A stretch of DNA of 64,000 nt from Uloborus plumipes (taxonomy: Eukaryota > Arthropoda > Arachnida > Araneae > Uloboridae), in contig JAXGGA010002367.1 in the NCBI GenBank assembly GCA_038373865.1, positions 1 through 64,000 of the forward strand. The letters run 5' to 3'. Under the pieces are notes generated by a model that did not search any database, was not told the origin of the DNA, and was given only the letters and a program-made list of their open reading frames with translations. The number at the start of each line of letters is the position of its first letter. The stretch's first letter is position 1. This document shows positions 55,199-64,000 of the stretch, piece by piece. A program made the translations under genes and the position numbers.

Positions 55199-56434
55199 AT
55201 ATAATTTTTGTCGAGTGGTAGTAAAATAGAAATTTAGGCCCAAAATCTGAATGACTGAAAAATAAGTAGAATGAAAAGAATATATGACCCATCAAATCTC
55301 TTATGAAACATTTATTTTTCTAATCATTTGATTTTTTTACCATCGGCCATCGGCATCGGCCATCGGCCGATGGAAGAGGATAAAAGTCGGCCATCGGCCA
55401 ACTTTGAACAATCGGCATCGGCCCATCGGCCAAAAAATGCCATCGGTCGAGCCTTAGAAAGTACCCGGATTTTCGGTTTCTGCCTTAAGTTTCGGTCGCG
55501 TTTTACGCTGATGTGGAGCATGGCCCTAACGTAACTACAATGAAAAAGAGAAAACAAAAATTGTGGAAAATCTAATTACTAACTGTTCCCTTTAAAACGA
55601 TTCATAATACATAATTGTTCCTCTCCGAAATCTAGTTCCTGCAGAAAAAATGCCTTCCGTGAGCTATAAAGGCGGAAGATTAAAGAGGAAAGTGAAGAAA
55701 AATGCTTATTTTTTGAAGAAAATAAATTATTATTTTTTTAGATTTTAGAGAAAATTCGGCGCTTAAGTGAAATACTTATCTTTAGAGCGACGCATAAACG
55801 AATGATACTATCATTGGATTTTTATGGAACGTGCTGGGACCATTCAAAATCGTCGTATAAGTGAAAAAGGCGTATAAGTGAGAGTTTACTGTAGATTTAA
55901 GGATGATTATTTGCTTGACGCATTCATTACAAAGAAAATTAACATCGAATTTCTGTAAAACTTCGATTCTACGTTCCCCGAATCTACGTTTGACCCGCAA
56001 TTTGTGTTTTTTCATCTATCACACCCCTATTTTGGTAAGATCAGAGAAGACCTGACGCATGCGTAGATACGAGGAAGGTTTTACCTAAGATAATCAAACA
56101 GTAACTGAGATATAAGGAGATAAATAAAAGCGTAAACTTGATTCGACAAACCTGAAATACATTAAATGCCTCTGCAGCAGTGGATAAAAAAAAAAAAAAG
56201 AGTGGAGCTGTTTCCTTTCGTACGGTTTCCATGGAGACGACACAAAATTTCTGAATTTGATACGCCTATTTAAAAGTAACATACTGTCACTACGGGCGGA
56301 GCCAATAAGAGTTCACAAGTAGTTAGCGATCGCCTCTAATTCGCCAAGTAGGCTGTGACTTTTTTTTTTCTTAGGCTAACGTCACGCTGACGTCACGATG
56401 TTTTTGCCAACAAACCTTGCAGTGTAGTATATAG

Positions 56435-57131
56435 CAGAGCTGCGGAGTCGGAGTCGGACTGATTTTGGATCAAAGGAGTCGGAGTCGCTGAATAACATGT
56501 CGACTCCGACACCCTCCGATTTGGATGAAATTTTACGGAGGTGAAAACATATCTTTGAAAATAACAGATACAAATTTTCAGCGTCCAATATCCAAATCCT
56601 AAGCACCTAGGGTCATTAAAAAGGGCTTCAAAATGGCGGGTCTGCTTTGTGAAACGATTGCTATGTTTGTGCTTATGCAAGTGAATAAAAAATATTTGCA
56701 GCAAAAATGCAATGTGTTAAAATAAAGTCTGGCCATTTAACAAGAAAAGGATTAGTTTTGCACGGAGTCAAATGACAAGAGCGGCACTTGTCTTTTTCTC
56801 TGGAGAAAATGAACTTTTTGGGAGGTCACAGTGACCTCCGAGAATTGAGGTAAATGTGGTGAAATCTACCTGCGAGAATTCTTGAGAAAATTGAACTTTT
56901 GAGAGGTCATAATGACCTCCCATGACCTCCAACTGGGATACCCCAGCTTGTTACTCCCCCCCCTAAAGTGAGTCCTGGCTACGACCATGAATAAAAATGA
57001 AACTTTTAAAAATGGACTTCACATTTCAATTTTTGTTTTGGGTTTTTCCCTCTTCACATTTGGGTAAAAAAAATAATAAGAAAAAAACAGGAGTCGGAGT
57101 CGACCATTTTTCCTCCGACTCCGCAGCCCTA
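56435..57131. mobile_element. 697 bp hAT-like element (GCTGCGGAGTC ends), copy A
   Basis: CAGAGCTGCGGAGTCG and CGACTCCGCAGCCCTA-type ends (the right one with GACTCCGCAGCCCTA) flank an interior with GAGGTCACAGTGACCTCC. GTATATAG at 56427-56434 and 57132-57139 is a perfect 8 bp duplication. Short frames only. Confidence 0.82.
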
Positions 57132-57669
57132 GTATATAGTACCAGCGACTGCATAAACACATTCTAACTTCCCAAAACATCCTCTCACGCATTTTACGAA
57201 CACTTAAAAAGTTTGCTGTTCCCAACTAATAATGAATAATAAATCTCCGCTATTTGAATGTAAAATTTAATGGTGAAACTTATTTCCACCCCTTTTGCGA
57301 GAGAAAACAGCTTTTATGCTTCTTAAAGCACTTCGCTGTGCCATATTAATGGTGATCTTCATTGAATTCATTTTTCTACCTATTGTCTTGTTTCTGATAA
57401 ATTATTCCTGTTCACCGTTTACTGCCCTTTCCAGCGATAGAACTCGATAAAAGTAACAAGTTTTTATTATCTTTTGTTGTTGCTTGTAAACTTCAGATAG
57501 TGTATCCCAGATTCTTACGTTAAAAAATAAGCAATTAGAACAGAAGAATGCAAATAGTTGGTTTTATATTTGATAAAGTTTAAGTTGTCTGCAGGGCCGT
57601 CTTTAACCTATTAGAGCCCATAGACTATTAATTACTACGCAATAGCAACTGCTACAAGAGCAATCTATA

Positions 57670-58480
57670 TACATAAATGACTACTTTTGTATGTATGTCC
57701 GGGGTAATCTTCAAAACTAATGAACCGATTTTAACCATTTTTTCAGCGTAGGTAGCTACATTAACAGGAATCAGGATAGGCTATAATTTATTTCTAAAAA
57801 ACTTAGTTTTAAAAAGTTATTATAAAAAACAATAAATTTCAGATAGTTTCCCCATTAAATGATTAAATTTTCAGTCCATTGTTGCAAAAATTTGTTGCCT
57901 TGCAACAACAATATTAATAGTGATCATAATGAAACTTTTGAACCAAGGCTTCTCTGGAATAGGTATGAAACTTATTGCTTTCTTAGGATTTTTACATTTA
58001 TCTGTGCCAATAACGGGGCTAAATAAAAAGAGAACTGATTTTGGCAACGTTTAAAAAATAGCAAGTGTTTGTAGTAAAAAAAAATTCTAAATTAGGTACA
58101 TAAGATGTTTCCACCAACTGAGTTTTCACCAATGGAGTCACAAGGATAGAAACTGTAATAATGAGACTTATTTAACGTACAATATTTAGAAATGTTTGAC
58201 TCCAGAGCGATTGATACTGTAAATATATATTTATTTTAATATACCAAGCGTATAACAATTCCTATTTACCTAAACATTATTTGTAGCTTGCATTTGTATT
58301 TAGAGTCTGTAATGCAGTTTTTTTAAGTTATCCAGGCAGAAAAATAGCCATTGTTTACAGAAGTAGCCGTTTATGTAAATAGATGTCCACTTTAATATTG
58401 AAAAAAATATAAATGAGTTTCACTGGAACTCATTTTTATTTTCAGGCAGAAACCAGGGCAGAGCCGGGTACCCGGCTAGT
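57670..58480 (+). repeat. Interspersed repeat ending GGGTACCCGGCTAGT (possibly Helitron-like)
   Basis: The phrases 'ATGTATGTCCGGGG' and 'ATGAACCGATTTTAACC' near the left and 'CAGAGCCGGGTACCCGGC' followed by TAGTA at the right resemble a short repeat class common in arthropods that is often filed under Helitrons. I saw no inverted ends or duplication. The class is a guess from style. Confidence 0.3.
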
Positions 58481-58640
58481 AATATAATATAACTTCACAA
58501 TATTAAATCAATATTTAATAATCAGTATTAAATCAAATATTAAGTCAATATTTTGTAGGAAGACAATTACTTTTTTGTAATATTTCGTTGCCAAAGCTCT
58601 TTATCTTAAATTAACCAAAATTCATTTTAAATCGATTTTT

Positions 58641-59387
58641 ACTTCCTTTTACGTAGTAAAGGAAGTATTGTGATCGTGAAAAAAAAAATCACTCAAATTT
58701 GAGTCTAAATTTTGATTTTGCTCACCCCCGAATGAATGTTCAGTAGTTTTTTTGACCTGTCAGCACGTGCATATGTACCTACCAACATATAAGCAGCCGA
58801 AAAATTCTTTTCAACCACCCCCGAGTTAATTACGACGAGTTTTCTCGTGACGTCTGTATGTACGTATGTGCGGATGTATGTGCGTATGTGGCCCGCATAA
58901 CTCAAAAACTATATACCGTAGAAACTTCTAGCTTGGTATGTAGGCTCTGAGGATGGTCTAGTTGTGCACCTCCCCTTGTGGTTGCATTTGAATGTTCCCA
59001 AGGGGGTGTTTTACCCCTTTTTTGGGGTAAATCAGTGTTAATTTCAATGCAGACTCAAGTGATAAGAATTAGCGCGACCACTTGGCGGTATGTAGCCAAG
59101 CTTTCGGTCGCCAAGTGCTTGGCGACATATCGCCAAGTTGGCGACAAATTTGGCGATTTTTTTTTTTGAATTTGGGTTCAATTTGGCGCAATTGGCGATA
59201 TTTTGCGAAAAATTCACTGAAAGATATTATCATCAGCAATATTTAGAAAATTAACCATTGTAAAATATTTTTTGCATTGTTTCGTGGCAGATTAGGGGAG
59301 TAAATATTTGAATTGTTACCTTGCTCACTCCAAGCACTTTTTTAACACTTAAGGCAACTACTAAGAAATTTACACGTAAAAGGAAGT
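58641..59387. mobile_element. 747 bp TIR element, ACTTCCTTTTACGT family, copy B
   Basis: Same ends and order as copy A (14755-15535), including the TTGGCGA cluster near 59085-59200, but with fewer ATGTATGTGCGG repeats. The two copies are about 44 kb apart and in the same orientation. No transposase is visible in either. Confidence 0.6.
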
Positions 59388-59676
59388 AGTGTGGGGTCCA
59401 TACCAGATTTTTTTTTATAGTTAGCATTAAAATTTCGTTCTCACAGTACATTACGGAAAGCAGAGTTTTCAGTTTAAAAGTGTAAAAGCACAGTAATAAA
59501 CTAAAATTAGCAATTTTACAGCTTATTACCATATATTAACTGCATTATACTGTAAAAACAGCAGTGTAATAATGGCAGTAGAGGTTCCAGCTTAAAACTG
59601 GAAAATTCACAGCAATAAACCGTAAAACTAACAATTTTGCAGTTTATTACTGCAAACTAGAAATTTTAGTTTATTT

Positions 59677-60235
59677 CAGGGCTGCGGAGTCGAAGAGTCG
59701 GAGTCGGACTGATTTTGGACCAAAGGAGTCGGAGTCGCTGAAAAACATGTCGACTCCGACTTCGACCGCCTCCGATTTGGATGAAATTTTATGGAGGTGA
59801 AAACTGAACTTTGAAACTAACAGATACAAACTTTCAGCGTCCAATATCAAATCTTAAGCATCTAAGATCATTAAAAAGGGCTTCAAAATGGCGGGTCTGC
59901 TTTGTGAAACGAATTGCTATGTTTGGGCTTATGCAAGTGAATAAAAAATATTTGCAGCGAAAATGCAATGTGTTAAAATAAAGTCTGGCCATTTAACAAG
60001 AAAAGGATTAGTTTTGTACGGAGTCAAATGACAAGAGCGGCACTTGTCTTTTGCTCTGGAGAAAATGGACTTTTTGGGAGGTCACAGTGACCTCCGAGAA
60101 TTGAGGCAAATGTGGTGAAATTACCTGCGAGAATTCTTGAGAAAATTGAACATTTTGAGAGGTCACAATGACCTCTCATGACCTCCAACTGGGATATCCC
60201 AGCTTGCTACCCCCCTAGAATTCACAGCCTATATC
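59677..60235. mobile_element. hAT-like element (GCTGCGGAGTC ends), copy B, right end lost
   Basis: It begins CAGGGCTGCGGAGTCG and follows copy A (56435-57131) closely through 'TTCAAAATGGCGGGTCTGC' and 'GAGGTCACAGTGACCTCC', but breaks off near 60235 without the terminal inverted repeat. Interior identity to copy A looks very high by eye. Confidence 0.68.
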
Positions 60236-60999
60236 CGCCTATGACCCTGAAAATATAATTCACTTACAAATGTCCATATTTTTGCCGCACATCAAATCAA
60301 TCTAAAAATTCCAGAACAGCAGCACCATAATTGTATTTTAACTACATTTACATTCGGAGTTGATTGTTTTCAATAATCACCGAAACTACATTTTGCAACA
60401 AATATTTTATGTATAAATAAATAACGAAAAACCATATGGTCGTCTATACGAGTGAAGTTAAAAATAGAAACATACTCACATTCGGCCGCTGCTGAAACAT
60501 TAAAGTTTTTTCATTTGCAAAAAAGTGGAAGCACAAAAACACACAAAGGTATATCAAAAAAAAAAAAAAAAAAGACTTCCTCAAACAACCCACAAAGCAA
60601 ATCCAGCCTCTTAACACACCTAGATTGTAACAATGGGGTCAAAAAGCTACTAAAAAGGACGAATTGTACATATATTCGGAGATTGTCTTTTATCGCCGGG
60701 TATTTCGAAATGTTAATAGGGTTTTAGCGATCAGATTGGTCAAGATAGCACTGAAAATCTGCATGACCTTTGAATTAACCTGATACTGCGAACGTAAGTG
60801 TTTGCTGTTTTGACGGCAAATATGTCCCGCATTTTCTGAAGAGTTTAAACTGGGTCTTGTGATCACATTTTTTTAATGGTTTACCCAGTGGAAAAAAGTT
60901 GACGGAGTAAACTAAAAAGCTACTGGGGCTAACTGAATTTTTTATTCATGATGCATTTTGTTGGTCTTTTAGATTTGCTACGAAAAATTGATTGAAGAT

Positions 61000-61215
61000 T
61001 AAAATGCTTTAAATTAATATTTTTGCTAATTAATGTCATCCGAAGACCCGACCTAGCTAAGAACACTCTCAATCAACTTTCCTTTTTCAAAATCAGTTCA
61101 TCCGTTTAGGTGCTAGAGTGCCACAGACAGATGCACAGATACACAGGAGACACACAGATACACAGACACGTCTAACTTCTAACCTCTTCCTCGTTGCATC
61201 GGGGGTTAAAAATTC
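61000..61215 (+). repeat. Probable non-LTR retroelement 3' end
   Basis: 'CAGTTCATCCGTTTAGGTGC' followed by repeated CACAGACAGATGCACAGATA phrases and ending 'GTTGCATCGGGGGTTAAAA' is the layout seen in 3' ends of RTE-type or related elements. No coding part. Confidence 0.3.
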
Positions 61216-61407
61216 TAGGAGAGGGCAATTTTTTACAGGCACTTCACACAAAATAATTTAATAATTGACAAGAATGACAAAAATTGATTTCAGAGGGAGC
61301 CAACCAGTAGGTTAGCCAGAATTTCATTTCGAAGAAGGTCCAACGAAATTTGCATGTCCTCAAATTCGAGATTTGTTATGCATACGAATAAGGAAATTAT
61401 AAGTGAA

Positions 61408-63491
61408 TAGGGTAAGTGCTCTAGTAATCGGCCAGTCTCCAGTAGTCGGCCACAATGACATAAAACTCCTCATAATTAGTACATTTTTAATCCAAAATCA
61501 TATATGACGCATTCATACATTCATGTACAGTCATAGAAAAAAAAACGAAACACTCGCTCGTATTCGAAGACTATTAACACTAGAGACACGTGTAATATGT
61601 TATTTTTTCAGGAATAATGTGCTCTATAAATTTCTATTGGTAAATTGTTGTTAAGGGGTCGTCTTCATATAAAAAGCGGCATCCACTTTAAAATTTTCTA
61701 TGAAAACCCCCCTTTTTTATCGCATATTTGTGATTAGCAACATCATTTAACTTTGTATACCAAATCGTTTTAAATTTGCTCCAGCCGTTTCTTCACAATT
61801 GAACTGAGAAAAAACCGTCCCGTAATGTTAAAAATATTTTTGATACTTGGGCATATAATACGTAAACCACGATAGGTACGGCAAAGTTTGTTTTTTTATA
61901 TCAAAGTATGAACCAACCCAACAATAAAAACGTCATTGATTTCGTCTCAGATAAAATTTTGAATTTTTTATAAATTTTGAAATTAATATTTGAAAAAATG
62001 ATGATCTGGAACCGTATAATATTTTGATGGAGATACAATCTAGAAGGGGTTTCAAAGGAGAATCCAAAATGGGAGCTCAAAATATCCAGTAGTTTTTGAG
62101 ATATGCTAAAAGAACCATTTTTAGGGACCATATACAACTGTGCAAACTGAAACAATAGCAGAGAATTTCTATGCAAAGAAAGAGGATTATGCTTATCCAC
62201 CAGTTGCAGAACATGCTAAGCGTTTTTATATAGTATTTAGTTTTCAACAGTTATAATATGCTTAAAGCGAAACGCTAATAAAACTGCTGAGTATATTTTA
62301 AAACTGGTAGACAATCCAGACTTTTGTCCATTTGTGAGAAGTCTGCATTCATGCAACATGTAGCACTTCAGAAAACTTTTTATGTGGACACTTGATTTTC
62401 ATGGAAAACTGTGGTATCTCGGAAGGTTATTTGGAATAATTTGTGACGATTAGACGTTTTTTTTAATTCTGAGCCACGGTTTTAACGTGTTTGCCAATCC
62501 TAATACAGTAGTTTATATAAATACAAGAGGTTACTTTTAAGTTGTAACCTCTCTCCAAAAGGTGTGTGCTGCAACTGTTAGTGCGTAGCTAAAAGTATAC
62601 ATCCATCTTCGTTTAATCAAAAAGATAGAATGTTGTGTTTTTCCCTTGAACTCTACACAGTAGGGTTTTCTCTTCCAAATTTCAAAAACATATTATAACT
62701 TTAATAAAACCCGAGAATTTTTAATTAATTACGAAAAGCAAACGTATTATTGCGAGTACCTTTAGGTAATTCAATCGAAAAAATATCATTTGTCTACTCT
62801 TTGTAAATTTTGACCTTGAAAGTAGCTTTTTAAATGTGGTGGTGGTCCCTAAATCTTTGGTCGGTCATAACTTTTGTTCTACTGGTCCTAAAGTGATACC
62901 GCTTGGTACCCAGCATAATTTTGGCCCTCTGCACCTAATTATGTAACCAAATGTAGGGGATCCTATTTGAAAATTCAGACTTTGAGTTCATTTCACTTTG
63001 TATATAGCCCCTTATCAAAATTTTACTCACATAGTTTTAAAGAAGACTTTAATCCATGTCAAAAGACACCTTTCTTTTGTTCTTGGCAAGTATAGCAGCC
63101 GAATAATTCAGAGTGTTTCGTTTTTTTTCTATGACTGTACCTATCCTCAATCATTAACCAGTGGCAATTAAGTTTTGGGTACTTTTTTGAATTAGTAATG
63201 AGTAATTCATTTGGAATGGTGTGCCCGTCATTCAAGATTGCAATTCTGCTTATCTTTCAGCTAAGATGATTCTGTGGGGCCGACTACTGGAGCATTTACT
63301 AGTGTTGACAACAGCTTGGATCTTAACATATTTTTTTTTTATTTCTGAAACAAGTAGGTGATTCACTATCAGAAAGGTTCATTCTAAAGTTTTACCTTGT
63401 TTTTGTTGCAGTATTGATAGCTGAAAGTTCTAGGTTAGCCAAGATCAACAAAAGATCTCTTAAATGGCCGACTACTGGTGCTTTTACCCTA
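61408..63491. mobile_element. 2.1 kb TIR element (TAGGGTAA ends), outer layer
   Basis: TAGGGTAAGTGCTCTAGTAA at the left and the complement of the right end, TAGGGTAAAAGCACCAGTAG, agree at most positions and are followed by TCGGCCA on both sides. Further GTAGTCGGCC phrases lie inside each end. Target flanks (TAAGTGAA and ACTGGAAA) do not match. Excluding the nested element it is about 470 bases. Confidence 0.6.
61528..63137. mobile_element. 1.6 kb Tc1/mariner-type element nested in 61408-63491
   Basis: CAGTCATAGAAAAA at the left and TTTTTCTATGACTG at the right belong to near-identical inverted ends of about 28 bases, finishing CGAAACACTC/GAGTGTTTCG. TA flanks both sides (61526-61527 and 63138-63139). 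Only short frames are present and none looks like a DDE/D transposase, so it is non-autonomous or badly decayed. Confidence 0.78.
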
Positions 63492-64000
63492 ACTGGAAAT
63501 TTTCAAGTTAGAATTTTCTTACTTATTTCAGCGTTGGTTCAGACCCCATGAACCCTCCCTTGGTCTGCGTCACTGATGCAATACTGCTTTCAAACTGTGA
63601 TACATTATCTTTGTGAAATTACGCTATTTTTTATAATATACCAGAAAAGGAGAATTTCTTATTAGAAGAACTAACACATTTTTCATGTATGCAATTACAC
63701 TATTTTTAAGCAACTTGCAAAAAATTTCATAGAGATATTTACTATTATCACTTTTCTACTTTAATGCATTATTTTTAAAGAGAGACAGAAAATGGTAGAG
63801 AAGGGACTTTGAGCCCTTTTTTGTGTTAATCAGTCTTGAATTACACTACAAATATTTAAAAAATAAAATCAATAAAATAAAATAAACGTTTTGCGAGGTC
63901 TATTTTTAAAAATAAAATTGCATTCTCAGCTGAGATGCCCGAAACACAATAGCAGATAAAACATTACCTAAAATATTGTTGCCATTCTAGTTTTTCTAAA
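63492..64000. other. Right edge, nothing recognised
   Basis: AT-rich sequence with no inverted ends or frames of interest. Confidence 0.4.

Larger units (their letters stand above)
51023..55456. mobile_element. 4.4 kb hAT element (third layer)
   Basis: It starts TAAGGCTCGACCGATG and ends CATCGGTCGAGCCTTA, with a perfect 8 bp duplication GAAAGTAC (51015-51022 and 55457-55464). Both ends are built from clusters of CATCGGCC/GGCCGATG phrases, probable transposase-binding repeats. It contains a MITE (51379-51553), a 145-bp tandem repeat (52479-53060) and a SINE (54090-54475). No transposase was found. Confidence 0.87.
50940..55527. mobile_element. Palindromic element AGGGCCATGCTCCACAT (second layer)
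   Basis: AGGGCCATGCTCCACATC at the left and GATGTGGAGCATGGCCCT at the right are perfect inverted repeats. The next layer inserted between GAAAGTAC copies. Excluding that, the element is about 154 bases and mostly self-complementary (GCAGAA, CGTAAA phrases). The target duplication was not resolved. Confidence 0.65.
50761..55891. mobile_element. 5.1 kb pogo/Tigger-type nest (outer element)
   Basis: The left end CAGTGAACTCTCTCTTATGC and the complement of the right end, CAGTAAACTCTCACTTATAC, are about 85 percent identical. TA flanks both sides (50759-50760 and 55892-55893). The original element, from the parts outside the next insertion, is about 540 bases: 50761-50939 and 55528-55891. Everything between is later insertion. 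Confidence 0.72.

Overview
The window looks like nuclear DNA from an invertebrate, most likely an arthropod and plausibly a spider or other chelicerate. The reasons are the AT-rich sequence, spliceosomal introns, very short and mostly decayed reading frames, and the dominance of eukaryotic transposons (hAT, Tc1/mariner/pogo, CR1- and jockey-type LINEs, a tRNA-derived SINE). There are no operons, bacterial signals or CRISPR. The taxon is inferred from the style of the repeats and was not tested by any search.

Region 1 (about 540-22,800) is a broken tandem array of a unit of about 3.4 kb. Five copies can be followed in the same order. They are interrupted by dated insertions: a 1.4 kb hAT element (4607-5989), short hAT MITEs, a 100-bp-arm palindrome (7046-7297), a 2.6 kb foldback transposon (19434-22040), a jockey-like LINE fragment (about 17144-17865) and a shared 'CAAGGCTTCA' element in copies 4 and 5. 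Inside that last element, in copy 5 only, lies a 173 bp insertion with 11 bp flanking repeats. It carries a complete hammerhead self-cleaving ribozyme motif (18868-18952). This is the most interesting object in the window.

Region 2 (22,800-32,900) is transposon-rich intergenic DNA: a degenerate palindrome, a 1.4 kb hAT with a nested MITE, an internally deleted mariner-type element that joins the two ends of its transposase gene, and a 2.3 kb element with short terminal inverted repeats (TIRs).

Region 3 (32,981-41,223) holds the only convincing host gene. It has three coding exons (33037-33060, 35023-35344, 40853-41223) joined in frame, giving a protein of about 238 residues with a basic N-terminus and coiled-coil-like helices. 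I do not recognise the family. Its second intron holds a 2.0 kb transposon with a decayed transposase, a 1.15 kb hAT with a perfect 8 bp target-site duplication (TSD), and a third TIR element.

Region 4 (41,224-64,000) is again transposon nests. They include a near-perfect 135-bp-arm palindrome whose arms contain a hammerhead-like relic, a pogo-like pair of ends (44380-50244) enclosing an hAT and a CR1-like LINE relic, and a four-level nest between 50761 and 55891. That nest is a pogo/Tigger-type element holding a palindromic element, which holds an hAT, which holds a MITE and a SINE. It is followed by hAT-like 'GCGGAGTC' elements and a Tc1/mariner-type element inside another TIR element near the right edge.

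All element boundaries come from reading TIRs and target-site duplications by eye. Where I say perfect, I compared base by base; other similarity statements are approximate.
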